DNA of 64,000 bases. Source: Strongylocentrotus droebachiensis (lineage: Eukaryota > Echinodermata > Echinoidea > Camarodonta > Strongylocentrotidae). Each line of letters starts with the position of its first letter. The stretch's first letter is position 1. The notes under the pieces were generated by a model. It was given only the letters and a program-made list of their open reading frames with translations, was not told the DNA's origin and ran no database searches. Where the stretch lies: the NCBI GenBank assembly GCA_035222895.1, contig JAVYIG010007857.1, forward strand, positions 32,297 to 96,296, given 5' to 3'. Positions 35,601-47,924 of this stretch are shown here, in pieces. The translations under genes and the position numbers were made by a program.

Positions 35601-37837
35601 CCCCTCTGTGCCCCCCCTCCTGTAGCTACGCCAGTGTCCCCTAGGCAAGGGATGTAACGAAGCAACCAATCGAGACTGCAGGAGACATGCAAGAACTCAC
35701 CCAAGATATAGAGGGTTAATGCGAAACTGTTGTCAAAAGTTGAGAGAAACATCCCCGGTATGTTTACAGAAATACAAACTGTATTTCGTTCGTTATTTTC
35801 TCTTTTCGCCCTTCTCGGAGTCACGTGTTAGCAATCTGGATAACGGGCTTTTTTTTTGCATCAGTATGTTCATACGTCACTATTTTGCTTTATATGTAGA
35901 AAGTGAGGCATTTCGCCATATACGTAGGCCTATACCTTGTTATAAACATCAAAAGGTGTTCTTCTTTTTAAGACTGAGATACTTTTAAGTCCAAATTTAC
36001 TTCACTCATTGTTGGGATATTTTTATTCTTGTTTTAGAAAGAAAAGAGAGTAATTATTTGAGCCATTTCAATGTCGAAAGATCGAAAAGGTGCCTTTGAC
36101 AATCTCCAAACTAATTGTTATTGTTATCATTATTGTTATTGAACTTATCATTATTGATATGAATAATAATATAATTATTGTTGTTGTTATTGTTGTTATT
36201 GTTTTCGATACCAGGCAATTAACTATACAAGGACTGAATAAATGGAAAAGTGAAACATTTTATTTCTTTTATCTACACTTACAGCCTTTTCCCTTCTCCC
36301 GTCTTTTCCCGTACATCTTTTTTTAGCGCTAATAAGTCACACCGAATATTATTTTCGTTTTATAAATATATGTGGTAGCGTTCACTCTGAATTCAGAATA
36401 CATTTCATTTTGAATAATACCATTTCTAAGATATCTATTTTCACTGACAACATAAAACAAGTTTCACATAGTTTCCCCCTTTCAAATAACAGCATCATGA
36501 TCCTAAAATCCTACTAAAAACATAACAAGTTGAATTCATAAGAACCCCATATTTTTTTGAAGAAAAGAAGAAGACAAAGAATAAGGCAGTGTGATGTTGG
36601 ACGATGGAGGTACTTTTCATCTTGTTTTCTTCCAAAACTCTCCCAAATTGATGTTGGTTTTCCTTCTCTGTCCTGAAACGATTTAACGGTATTGATTCCA
36701 ACTACCCGCTGGGACCGATATCGGTATTTCGATATGCTTTTCATATTTACCATTTTTTCGTTCTTCCGATTGTGCTAGAAAAGTTTAGTGGCAAAAGGTG
36801 CCAATTCCTTTGTTGGGGAAAGTGAAAAGTTTGCATGATTCTCGTTATTTCGCTATATTTAATTCATCATTTATTATTATTAAATGAGGATGTACTTAAT
36901 GTACTTTCTTTCACTTAATCTGTTCCGTATCTTGTTTATTACTTGATCGTTAATAATAATTTTGTTCTTACCACTTTCTTGTATGCACAAAATTCATATC
37001 TTTTTAATCATCTTTGAACGCCTGTGTTTACATACCAATTACTTTTTTGAAGATGCTCAGGTAAAAAGGGGGTTAAACACTTGCAAATGATGTTCCATTA
37101 AATTTTAATAAAAAGTAGAGCTATTACCTCCCCCTGTCTCACTTTTTCTCTCTCTCTCTTTCTCTGTCTCTCTCTGTCTCTTTCTTAATAATCTCCACTT
37201 CTTTTATTATAATTTACTGTATTATTTATGTTCTTCCTATCTCTCTCTCTCTCTCTCTCTCTCTCCCCCTCTCTTGTATTTCTTTCTATCTTTCCATTTA
37301 TATCCACCCCCTCTTGTTCGTGTTATATCTTTTGCACCCCCTCTCTATGACTCTATCTATCTTTCTCTCAATTTGCATAATTTTGCCTGTTATGTTTGAG
37401 CCCATACTCCCCTCAGCATTCATGTATCAACCCATTGTGCTTCAGAAGGAAAACGATATTTATTCTCAATTAAGTATTTCTCGCCTTTTGGAGCGAACAG
37501 TTCATATTAACGACAACACAGTTACATCTGGGTCTGCTTAGCATTTCCTAGTTGAGATCAGAACCCATCTTGAAATGGTTTTCATCCTATTTCTGATATT
37601 TTCCCAAATGTTTGAGGAAGTTTGGGGGTAGGATCACAAACACTCAAGGTCATTGAGATTTTTGAGATTTTGCTCCGAGTTGGTGAGAGGATACAATTCT
37701 AGACAAATCTATTATTTTCCTACTATTTTTTTCAGGAGAAGGGGGGGGGGGGGTAGTATTGTGGTTGATGTGAGGCCTCCTTTATCAGCATGGCTTCCAT
37801 CAACATCCTCTAAATACATAACTGTAGGCAATGTCTT

Positions 37838-37990
37838 TGACCTCTTCGTGGTGTAGTGGTTCACGCACTTGTCTTTGAAATAGGAGGTTGAGGGTTCGAA
37901 TCATGACCCTGAGTGTTTTTCTTTGGATATTTCCCTAGTCTGATTGGAAACACTTGCTTCATCGAAGTGCCTTAGTTTAGTGTTTACGTA
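37838..37990 (+). repeat. tRNA-derived SINE
   Basis: CGTGGTGTAGTGGTTCACGC (A box) and GAGGGTTCGAATCATGAC (B box) are spaced about 50 bases. The anticodon arm does not pair as in a functional tRNA. The 3' body (TTTTCTTTGGATATTTCCC) differs from the 23/24/49-kb SINEs, so this is a second family or a relic. Confidence 0.6.
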
Positions 37991-38259
37991 GGAAACGTTT
38001 ACTTTAATAATAGAAAATGACATACACAGTGGTATTTTATCTGGAGTTGTCTTTCAAAGCCGAGTTCCTGTTATGATTTGATCTTAAAAGTAAATACTAG
38101 TGTAAATCATTAAAATCTTTTATCAATTTAATAAAAGACTAAAAAATCATCACTATAAAGAAATATTCATGGTCGTAATTGAAAGCGGGCCAATTTATTA
38201 AAAGTCAAACAGGAATTGATGATATAAAGTGATATATTCTTTAATATTAAAAGCAAACG

Positions 38260-38590
38260 TCCCCCATTTCTGCGTAATAACCACGTACCGTCACCGTCAG
38301 GTAGTCATTGTTACGTAACGATCATCATACATCACCACAATCTCACCTGGACGCGTAGTTATTATTACGTAACAATGCACATATTCAGCGCGCATTGCTA
38401 CATTTCGCTTTTCATTCATGGCAACCGAAAGTTTAATACATGTACTAACAAAAGAAATTTATAATGACAAATTAAATTAATGTGGTTATTTCCTTCTGCT
38501 AAATGACTTAAACTTGGAATCATATTTGCCTTTCTTGGAAGGAGGATGGATCTTGCACAGGATAAATTTAAAGGTAGGACAAATATTAAT
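38260..38590 (-). repeat. Dispersed repeat with TTACGTAA palindromes, copy 2
   Basis: Inverted copy of 21530-21830. It carries two TTACGTAA octamers (38311-38318, 38365-38372) plus GCGCGCATTGCTACATTTCG and TTTCTTGGAAGGA words shared with copy 1. Confidence 0.7.
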
Positions 38591-38636
38591 GATGGGAGTC
38601 AATATGAGAAGGTGGCTTCGATAGCGATTTTTGTTG

Positions 38637-39117
38637 TTAAAGGTAATATACAATTTTGTATGGGGTCATGAATTGGGTTCGAATGAACATATTTAAAACA
38701 TGTGCGATTTTACAATATTCAATGATCATTGTCGCGTTTGAAATCGAGTCTAAAGTGATGAGATTGTAAATAATAAACTCTTTATGTCGTATAGCTCCCT
38801 TTCAAGACGATATTACTTTAGCTTTAGAACAATGTTTCTTGACTACAATCGACCGATTTGCTATTCCCGTTTGGAAATTATATATCAGAACTGCATATTC
38901 TGAGATTTTCATGGTCACATCTATCATGGAATGGCCTTAATTTACCGGGAGCGCCGGTAAATTTTTGATTATTAGATTTCTCGAAAGCAGAAGTTTTTTA
39001 CGGGCTAATTTTTCTAGTGCTTATAATACATCCAAAGGGGCAGTCAAATATCAAAATCTTCAAGAATCCCTATCTATCCAATTTTCAAAATTTCCCAAAA
39101 CTTTGCATTATCTTTAA
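38637..39117. mobile_element. TTAA-flanked MITE, family B, copy 2 (481 bp)
   Basis: Same order as at 11923: TTAAAGGTAATATAC, CATGAATTGGGTTCGAATG, GTCGCGTTTGAAATCGAGTC, AATAATAAACTCTTTATG, the TTTACCGG/CCGGTAAA palindrome, and TTTGCATTATCTTTAA at the end. TTAA is at both borders. It lacks about 30 bases of copy 1. Confidence 0.88.
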
Positions 39118-39532
39118 TGTTTGTAAAACAATACTGACAGTATCAGGGCGTACTTAAAGGGGGTCCTCGCCACCCGTCCCGCATTTACGAATTGTAAACA
39201 ACACAGAATGAACTACATCAACATTAACCACATCATCCATTATTAATGTTTCCTTTTTAAAATTCAATGATATACTTTTGAAAACCATAGTGTAACAAAT
39301 CACCACGTTCAGTGTAATAAGTAACCACTCTTTCCAAATGGTAGATTTCTACTGTTAACATACTAAATCCAAAGTTCAAAAGTGTAAACTATCATTTGGA
39401 AAATTTGGTCACCCGTCCACTCGAGCCTTTTAAATGCTGATTTAATACTTGTTTTTGGTCTTTAGAGTTAGAGTTTACTTTTATCGGTAAGAAATGTATG
39501 AAATCAACGCTTTACGACTGTCCACTTTACGT

Positions 39533-39729
39533 TTAAAGGCCGTCTGTACTAATTCAGCCAGAAGGGAGTAGACCACCCAGCGAGGTCACTGACAGGTGGC
39601 TATCTCATCAAAATCAGCTCGTAATTAACATAAGAAAAGGGGGACCATGGGGAACCAACGGTCACCGTTTGGGCATTGTTTGCTATATTGAGGGCGCAAG
39701 TAGCAATAATTAGTGCAGTGGGGCTTTAA
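39533..39729 (-). mobile_element. TTAA-flanked MITE, family A, copy 4
   Basis: Starts TTAAAGGCCGTCTGTACTAA and ends TAGTGCAGTGGGGCTTTAA. Internal GGTGGCTATCTCATCAAAAT, ACATAAGAAAAGGGGGACC and GAGGGCGCAAGTAGC are the inverse of copy 1 at 864. Confidence 0.85.
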
Positions 39730-42445
39730 GAGACGAAAATGCAGTGGGACTATTTACCAATTATTGTTCTACATTATGAGACAGATGCAAGGTGAAGGTC
39801 AGATTTAGGTCAAATGCTGGCATCCTCTTGTATATCTTTAAACAAAATTAAAACTGGACCTCATACGCGCCTCGAATGTAGACCTCAAGGAATTATATCA
39901 ATCACAAACAGACCCCACCGACTAATTTCACTCTGGGGATGGGAGACATAGACTGTCAAACAGTATTCCCCCAACGGACCGCAAAATTAGGAACAAGTTT
40001 CTTCCACGTTTATTGTCTTACATAAGTCGGCGGGAGTGCACAAGTATGGTGAAGCTCCTAAAATAAGACTGTGCGGTTGCGAGCGAAAGCCCGAGCAACG
40101 GGGCCCCCACCGACACGGACGGGTTGTGGGAAGCGTGACGCTGGGGGTAGCCAAGGGGGTAGCCTCAATATCATAATTATGACATTTTATGCAATATCTT
40201 ATTTATCAATCTCTCTGTGGCTCCATTGGCTTGTGGATTCCGTGGTAATAATGTTGTTTGAAATTCGAGTAGATTTTCTGCTGTTATTTGGCGTGCTTTT
40301 CCTTTAAAAACACCCGGGATGGTGGTTGATGATCTAAGCATTTTTCAGACATTTCGGTCATGAAAATGATAGCGTAAACAAGGGTTATTGATTATTTGTC
40401 ATTACCACCACCTATCCATGAGAAACTAGATTTAATTGATAGGGCAGACATTATTTGTTGTAATGTTTGTAATATGTCTCATTCTAAGTCTAGACTGTAA
40501 GCAAAATAGAATTGTTCGTATTAATTATTGACTCAGGAATCAAATATTCAAGAACGAAAGGAAATCCTTGTTCATGTTACTATTGTATAACAGCCCGCCA
40601 ATAGGCAAATTTGACAGTGCTCCTCCCCGCCCCCCCCCCCCCCCCGCCATATCTCCCCTCAAACGCTTCACTATTAAGGTTCAAGAGTTCAATTCATCAT
40701 GTATTGGTTTTTCATTTCCCGTATTTGAAGGCTTCATATAATTCGATTCAAGTTTATTTCAACATTTGGTTAAAAACAAAGAAAGACATGTACAATAAAC
40801 ATGTGTGTGTGTGTATAAAATAAATAACAAAGATTCAAAAGAAACATGTACTACTCATTATGTGGTAGGAAGAACAATATTGAATAGGCCTATCAAGGTA
40901 ATTCCAAGACTAAATCAATTAAATTAAATGATTATTTGATATCTAAAATTAATAAGAGTTTATTGATCAATGTAAGATATATTAATAAATCATGCGCGTG
41001 TTTCGCACGTATCTAATCCTTAATAGGGGTCTTTCGTTTTTCTTTTAGCCATAGATACGTGGACTGAAGTGTCTTTCCATATCCATGTACATTATGTATC
41101 GAAGATAAAGTATATTGAACTTAAGAATGTTAACTTTTGAAGCCTTTGAAAACAAATGACGAAATTGCATTTTCCATTATAATATTTAAAAGTTAGTTCT
41201 GAGGCATGGCATATCTGACATTACCAGACTAAACAAGAAAAAAAGTTTCTTAATATCACATTGCACGTGCCCCTTTCGGGCCGTCTCCCCCTCCCCTCCT
41301 TTGATCACCCCCCCCCCCCCTTTTTTTTTTTTGTATCAATGGCCCTGTTTTTCCATTTATCAAGTAAGACAAGTGCGCCCCCCTCCCCACGTCAAGATGG
41401 CGTTGCTCCTTCAACATCTAGATACATGAAAGAAAATGCAGAAAAAACTTTGAAATACCTTAAGATCTTAAGAAAATGTCTGTTAGTAGGTATGATATAG
41501 TTCAAGAGAAGGGCATTGGGACAACTGAAAAAGAAGGGAAAAACGAAGACAAACGAGAAGTGCCCAGAAAAAACAGTAGACGATTCAACTTAGCGCTTGG
41601 GTTACTTGTCGTCTGCTAACCATTCCTTATCTCGTCTGTTTGAAAGGACCGAGACATTTGTAAGAAGGATCCTGACATTTCAAGTCATGTGATAGCGCAA
41701 TGAGTGAGTCGGGTATCACGTGATAGCATAATGACGTCATTCCATGTACAGAGCTAGAGAGAGATAGAGTTATCAAGGAGGGAGAAAAAAATAATCAAAA
41801 AAGGCTTGACATTTTCATGTTCTCGACTGAGGTTGCAGTAATTAAAAAGTAGGTGAATTGAGATGGGTATTGAGTATTACTAGTCCATTGGGGAGGGGGG
41901 GGGGGGGGGGGCAGGGGGCAAAACTAGCCGGCGATTATTTTTTTTTCCAGAAAGGAAAGGCAATGTTTTACCAAATGAAGTGTCCTGGTATTTCATGATT
42001 TGCCGACAAGCAATCTTGAATTGTGCACACAAGAGGTACAGACTAGTGATGAACGAAGGGAAGGAAGGGAAGGGTTTCTCCCACCCCTCCCCATTACTCT
42101 TCTAACAACCCTCCCCCCTCCCAAGTAGCTACCTAATTCCCTGTTGGCAATTTATATGTCAAAGGCAACATGCAATAACCTTCGTCTTTCTCCTATTCAG
42201 ATTTCGTTTGACATTGGAAGAAAATAGATCATGAACGTGAGTGATGAGTTCGATTTGAGTCACGTGATATCCAATACATTACTTGAGTCATGTGATGTCC
42301 AACATTCGAGAAAAACACTTACAAGGTTATCCAAAAGTACCCGCAACGCATTACGGGCTGGAAAAAGGCCTATTCGACATTAGTGAGTACACTCCTATCA
42401 AAAAGTTTAACTATTCTTATTTTGTTCACGATATTTAGGTATTAC
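39730..42445. other. Intergenic DNA, no gene recognised
   Basis: A GC-rich stretch at 40070-40160, C-runs at about 40630 and 41309 (the latter followed by T12), G-run at 41889-41911, two E-box-containing direct repeats near 41690-41735 and 42255-42302. No coding exon seen. Confidence 0.5.
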
Positions 42446-42453
42446 CTTGTACC
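42446..42453 (+). repeat. Target-site duplication, left (CTTGTACC)
   Basis: Perfect 8-bp direct repeat with 43849-43856, immediately outside the inverted ends of the enclosed element. Confidence 0.85.
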
Positions 42454-43848
42454 CATGGGTGTCGATCCCGGGGGGGGGGGATGGGGGGATATATCCCCCC
42501 CCCCAATATTTCAGGTGGGGGGGATGGCCTGTACAATCATCCCCCCCAATAATTCACCATCAAAACAACAAAATCGAAGAGGAAAATTAATGATGAGAGC
42601 CCGATAAGAGTAGTTAATGGTTATTACTCGCAAGATGACCATCGATATACACATTTTGCTATCTCATTTTCATAATACATACATAATATACGAAGTAAAT
42701 GAGACAACCGTAAATGAGACAAGAATAAATTGAATTCTCGCTCATACGGCTTCATCAGGAATTGATGAATTTATTCGATTTGTTCAATCAACAGCATCAT
42801 AGAAATGCAGTGCGCCAAATGCAAAGACGCAGCGTTATAAAGCAACGAGCTTAATGTTAAGCGCGAAGCGCAAAAGTAGCAATCTGCAATGCACATCAGA
42901 TAATCCTGGACAGTGTAAACATAGATGAACTCTGTGACGAATTCGTAATGAGATCGGAGACAAGGAGTTCGCGCAGGAGCGGGGAAACTGAATTCATACG
43001 AGGATTTAGAGAATGGTACAACGAATCTTTTTTTTTTCTCTAATAATTTAATGAAACGTGAAAGCTTCCGCGCTTCGCGCGGGAGCGGGAAACTGTATTC
43101 AGACAAGGATTTAGAGTCGAGAACGATATATCGAATCGTCTTCTTTCTTTAATAATCCAATGAAACGTCAGAGCTTCCGCGCTACGCGCGGGGGAAGGGG
43201 AACTTGATTCAAACAAAGATTAAGAGTCGAGAATGGTACATCGAATCGTCTTCTTTCTTTAATAATCTAATGAAACGTCAGAGCCTCCGCGCTACGCGCG
43301 GAGGAAGGGGAATTACTTGATTCAAACAAGGATTAAGAGTCAACAATGGTCCAACGAACCATCTTTCTCTAATAATTTAATGAAACGTCAAAGCTTCCGC
43401 GCTTCGTGCGAAGGGGGGGGGGAACTAAATTCAGACAAGGATTAAGAGTCGATAATGGTGCATCGAATCATCCTCTTTCTTTAATAATCTAAGGAAATGT
43501 CAGAGCTTCCGCGCTTCGCGCGAGAGGGGGGGGGGGAACTGAATTCAAACAGGGATTAAGAGTCGAGAATGGTACATCGAATCGTCTTCTTTCTTTAATA
43601 ATCTAAGGAAACGTCAAAGCTTCCGCGCTTTGCGGGGGAGGGGAAAACTACCCCTCCCTGCACCCAACCCCCTAGGGAGCTTGCTTCGCGTGCTCACTAC
43701 CGCCCCCCTAAAATGAAATCCTGGCTACGCGCTTGGGGAGGGGGTGCAACCTGCCACACGCTTCTACCTCTTGGTTGCTTTGATCCATTGCCGACAATAT
43801 TTTGGCACCTATCATCCCCCCAACCGCGGATACAAATCGACACCCTTG
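42454..43848. mobile_element. Non-autonomous hAT-type transposon carrying a 110-bp satellite
   Basis: 1395 bp bounded by CATGGGTGTCGAT at the left and its near-perfect inverse ATCGACACCCTTG at the right (12 of 13), with an 8-bp duplication CTTGTACC on both sides. Eight-base duplications and CA...TG ends with a G-run after CA are typical of hAT elements. G-rich subterminal tracts follow the left end (42468-42490). There is no transposase: the 111-residue minus frame at 42771-43106 overlaps satellite DNA. A satellite occupies 42955-43665. Confidence 0.85.
42955..43665. repeat. Tandem satellite, about six units of about 110 bp
   Basis: The anchor TGAAACGTCAGAGCTTCCGC recurs at 43052, 43161, 43271, 43381, 43493 and 43607 (spacing 109, 110, 110, 112, 114), preceded by a partial unit from 42955. 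Each unit holds a CGCGCTTCGCGCG-like palindrome, a G-run of variable length, GATTAAGAGTCGAGAATGG and CGAATCGTCTTCTTTC. Confidence 0.93.
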
Positions 43849-43856
43849 CTTGTACC
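43849..43856 (+). repeat. Target-site duplication, right (CTTGTACC)
   Basis: Matches 42446-42453 exactly. Confidence 0.85.
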
Positions 43857-44444
43857 CTTTTTTTCTTCTTCAAATGCTTAAACTAAATCTTGAAATTTGA
43901 TCAAATGTTTTGAAGACATTCGCGTTTTTCAAAGCACAATAAACAAAACAAGTTTAGATTATTCCCACACAAAGGTAACAGGTATTGCTTGTTAAAGCGT
44001 TGCATTCAGTACAAGCCTTCAACCCAAAGAAACTTCTAAAAATAGTGATATATTCATTCTCATGTTCAGGAACACAGTGGGTTATCTTTTATGTAACTTC
44101 ATTAGCTCTTGAGAAGATAATGACACCCGATTATTCCATTGAGTTCTTTTATTTATTTCTTATTGATAATTTATATAAATAGGTTAATTCCCAAGCCACC
44201 TACCGTACCAAGTAAATATCACCATCCACACAGATCATTTTGATAAAACGTTGCACAAATTTGTGACTAAAAAAAAAACTAGGTCTACCGACAACCTTTA
44301 CACCTTATCTTGAAGTGCATTCATTTTGCATGACTCAGTGAGTTAAAATCAGTCGCCAACGGGGAATAATTCTAATCCATATTTTCTCACCTGGTATTAA
44401 CCCGATTTTCACTCTTTTCGGGACTCTTTCTCGATTCTTTTGAA

Positions 44445-44484
<40 letters not shown>

Positions 44485-46555
44485 GGGACTGTGTCTGTGA
44501 GTGTGGGTGTGTGGGTGAGAGAGAGAGAGAGGGGGAGATGTGGGGAAAGCGAAAGTGAAAGAGAGAAAATGAAAGAGAGTGAGAGAAAGAGAGTGGGTGA
44601 AAGTGTGATAGAATGACACTGAAAGAGAGAAAGAGAAAAAAAGAGAGAAAGTTTGTGTGAGGGAGAAAAGGGAATGAAATAGTGAGAGTGAATAAGAGAG
44701 AGGGAGAGAGGAATAAAGATTTTGTAATCTTTTCGGGACTTTTTCTGGATTTTGTTGAAAGAGAAAGAAAGAGAGAAGTTAAGGGAGTGTATGTATGTGA
44801 GTGACGGTGCGTGGGTGAGATAGAGAGATATATAAAAAGAGAGAGGGAGAGAGAAAGAGTTAGAGAAGGAAAGAAAGAAAGAAAAGAAGGGAGTCACAGT
44901 AAGGGAAAGGGGGGGGGGGTCTTTCATTGGTATCTAGTTGTAACCCGGTTACAGAATCGCTTCACTTCCGCTAAGGGTGTTAGGGAAACGTTTGGAGATC
45001 ATGTGATCAGACCACCTTAATCCGAAGGATTTGTCAGGTGATTTTGGATGATTCATTACCCGGGGGGGGGGGGGGGGGGCTATTGTTGTCAGAGAGTGCG
45101 TTGGAAAAACCACCAATTCTTATTCGTATTCGTAAAAACAGTGCACGTATCGCTCATATTAGATTGCTGAAAAGTTATCTCATTGAGAAGTCATCTGAAA
45201 TTAAGAAAATAAACAAAAAGGACGGATAGAAGAAAAAAAAATAAACACATTGCATTCATAAAAACAATAACAGCGTAAAACAAATTTTTAGAACGAATTA
45301 TCATCTTTTTTTTATATTTTTATATCATAAGCAAAGAATAACTTTTTCAGATATATTGATAAATATAAGATCACAATCTTATTGAAAAAAGTAGAAATAA
45401 CACAATTATATTACCCTTTTTTCGGATAATTTCTTTTTAATGCAGGTATATTGTATTGGCGAGCGCAATATTTCATATCTGAATATGCGGTTTTAATTTT
45501 GTAACCAAATACATGTACATGTATAAATTATGTTGGTTACAAAATTGAATTTAAGATGTTGGAAGATCATACATTAAGAACTTAAAAAGGAAATCATTAA
45601 TCAATCAATCGAATAAAGTACGTTTCCCATTCGAATGTAGAATGTCACAAAATGTACTTGTCAAAAAAGGAATTGGGTGACAGAAGTTTTCTGCTCCTCA
45701 AATTAGCTGCAGGAAGCTCACCCCTTCCGATCCTTCACGCGTCCTGCCCGGGCAATCTCCGGCATGGTGTTAACAAGAAAGCTCTTATTCTGTCTTCATC
45801 AGCGAACCTTGGCATATCAGAAATGTAAATATAAATTAATCTAGCCGGAATGAAGCGCCATAAGTATGAAAAAAAAAAGAGATGTCAGTGAATCGTGACG
45901 TCATCAGCGAGTCTTATGACAGAGGGATGGGGGTACATATTAGAGTGGTTTTTAAAATGTCGTAATTCTGGGTTGAGCGCATTTGGCATAATGATAAAGT
46001 AATGAACACATAAAGAACGATTCAAAGGTACATTTAACAATATGAATAATGAAATCCCACCAAACTTTCTTTGATTTTTTTCCATGGCCCTTTGAAAAGA
46101 AATAAACCTAACTCGTTACTTTTTTTTCTTCAACACTACCTAATGAAGCGTAACTAATGAAGGAGAAAAACAAAACATTCATCATGTCCTCAAAAGAATA
46201 TTCCCATCCCAACACATTTTCCCCAACCGCGACCCCCGACACTTAAACAATTTAAGGGGCAGGTGTCTTCTGTTCATGAGCTTGCGATACCTTTAAATCA
46301 TCAGGGCCTTCAAAGTGATTAGTCTAGCAATTAATGTTGTTGGCATAAAACATATTTGTGATTATATTTTCCTTTACGTTTATGAGGCAGGGAGAAAGGG
46401 ACTAGAGTCTGAGAGTGAGACATATTTTGTTAGGGACAGAGAAAAATGCAGACACGTGACAGAGTTGATAGGAGATAAGAGAAAAATAGGATAACGGAAT
46501 AGAGTGAAAGTGTGATATATGAGGACAGAAGAGAGGGACAGAGAAAGAGAGAGAA

Positions 46556-46600
<45 letters not shown>

Positions 46601-47817
46601 AAGAGAGAGGGAAGGAAGGAGGTGAGATTGCGTAAGAAAAATTAGTCAGAGAAAGGGACATGATCAGTAGGCAGGTGTAAACAGAATGGAAAAGGGAAGT
46701 CAGGCTGAGAAAAAGGACAGAACAAGTCAAAGAAAGAATAAAAAAAATATGGGTTAAAACAATGATAGAAAGTGATAATTGAATGACTAATAGAAATAAC
46801 TGCGTCATGGCATGTAGGATGCTGTGAAAAACAAAGGTGGGACAAAATATAATCCCTAAAAGTGGCCTAACACTCCACAAAATAAAGGATTGCTAGTTCA
46901 ACCGCAGCCTCCACATACTTTACACTAACCGTGCCAACGGTTATACATTCCACACAGGTAACTCATTGGCCAGATGTTCAATGACGTAATCCCGTGAGTG
47001 TTTACGAAAGTCCATGATTGGTCAGAGGCTTTTCCATCAACTCATGCATATTCATAAGGCTTGCTCGTCTGCTGAGTCCATTGGACGCCAGTCAATGGCC
47101 TGTTGCATATTCATTAGGAAAGACCTGGGAGTATGAGATAGGTATACAGCTCTTTGATTAAAATAATGCAATTAAGTAACGGTTGACTACAGTTTGTCAT
47201 AGTATTAATTTTCCATTACTTGTCATTATGATAATCTACAAAACTGGATTTCCATTGCTTAAGTCCTGTTCCGAAAGAAGTAAAAGAAATCTTGACCGCA
47301 AATAGGTTTGTGAGATTGTTTTTGCCCACGTTAAAGTGTCATGACGCAAGAGCTAAAGCATGCCGAGCGAGTTGCATCCAAGACTTTTCGGTCTGGCTCT
47401 TCCCACAGAGTTATGCATTGGAGAAAACGGTGTCACTAACCCAACAGACAAACACACACTCGCACACACAGGCTAGGCATTAGGCAAGTTGTTGTCGGCC
47501 CTCTAGTGGCCGGGAATTCGCAAAGAAAACTTGATCCCGCCAAACGCAGAACTCCAAAAATCAGATGCACTGTCGTCTGCGCAAAAAGTTTTTTTTTTCC
47601 CGCAGGGGGAAGGACGAGAAAAGTTGGCGGTGGAAAACACTTATGTCGGTTTGTTATTAAAACCAACACACTCCGGGGCAGACTGGGATATTGTGTATTC
47701 TTCATCATCGGGAGAGGAAGCCGAAAGATAATTTGGTGTCAGATTTTTGATAGAAAGAGATTGAGGTGAAGAATCCCACCTTTTGCTACTTCACTGAGGG
47801 AGACACTTCAGAGATAA
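43857..47817. other. Upstream region of the plus-strand gene; intergenic
   Basis: GA-rich low-complexity DNA at 44449-44920 and 46535-46600, and G19 at 45061-45079. The minus frames 44335-44927 and 46380-46880 are translations of these tracts. 45280-45650 is strongly AT-rich. From about 46900 the sequence becomes less repetitive and richer in candidate control sites leading to the TATA box at 47818. Confidence 0.5.
47045..47114 (+). promoter_or_regulatory. Repeated TGCATATTCAT elements upstream of the plus-strand gene
   Basis: TGCATATTCAT occurs at 47045-47055 and 47104-47114, each followed by (A/T)AGG, with GATTGG CCAAT-type boxes nearby (about 47015). The words resemble POU/octamer sites (ATGCATAT). 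About 750 bases upstream of the TATA box. Function is inferred. Confidence 0.35.
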
Positions 47818-47825
47818 TATAAATA
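47818..47825 (+). promoter_or_regulatory. TATA box of the plus-strand secreted-protein gene
   Basis: TATAAATA in GAGATAATATAAATAGGGGC, followed about 30 bases later by an initiator-like TTTCTGCTC, placing the start site near 47850. The signal-peptide ATG lies 284 bases beyond, with no spliced leader or intron evident between. Confidence 0.6.
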
Positions 47826-47894
47826 GGGGCTGATTCTTTTTGAAGAATATTTCTGCTCGGACAAGACAGGGTGATATATATTTGAATCCGAGAG

Positions 47895-47924
47895 ATGCTC
47901 ATTTCATTACTCTTGCAAGCTTGA
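47895..47924 (+). promoter_or_regulatory. Short upstream ORF in the predicted 5' UTR
   Basis: ATG CTC ATT ... GCT TGA encodes nine residues (MLISLLLQA) and stops 210 bases before the main ATG. It is the only other ATG between the predicted start site and 48135, so it could lower translation of the main frame. Conditional on the TATA box being used. Confidence 0.4.

Larger units (their letters stand above)
25882..38259. other. Intergenic DNA, no gene recognised
   Basis: About 12 kb dominated by AT-rich unique DNA and simple sequence. (GA)n occurs at 26824-26872, 28312-28670 and 28989-29041. (TC)n occurs at 29141-29177, 32641-32720 and 37141-37275. There is a TTTTC tract at 30980-31060 and G-runs at 28974 and 37740. 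Two hAT-like single ends (CAGTGGCGTAG at 33238, its inverse at 35626-35636) and the ATGAGACCGAC-type repeat at 35220-35310 are present. Long minus-strand frames at 28156-28766 are poly-Ser/Leu translations of (GA)n. Frames at 32838-33399 (minus) and 31995-32345 (plus) have no recognisable domain. Confidence 0.5.

Noticed and set aside
33238-35636. CAGTGGCGTAG at 33238 and its inverse at 35636 as the two ends of one hAT element
   Set aside because: Flanking 8-bp sequences do not match, and subterminal similarity is limited. Probably two separate relic ends.
37838-37915. Possible tRNA gene
   Set aside because: A and B boxes are present but acceptor and anticodon stems do not pair. tRNA-derived SINE instead.
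44335-44927. 172- and 94-codon minus-strand frames
   Set aside because: Again GA-rich simple sequence. Repetitive Ser/Leu composition, no domain.
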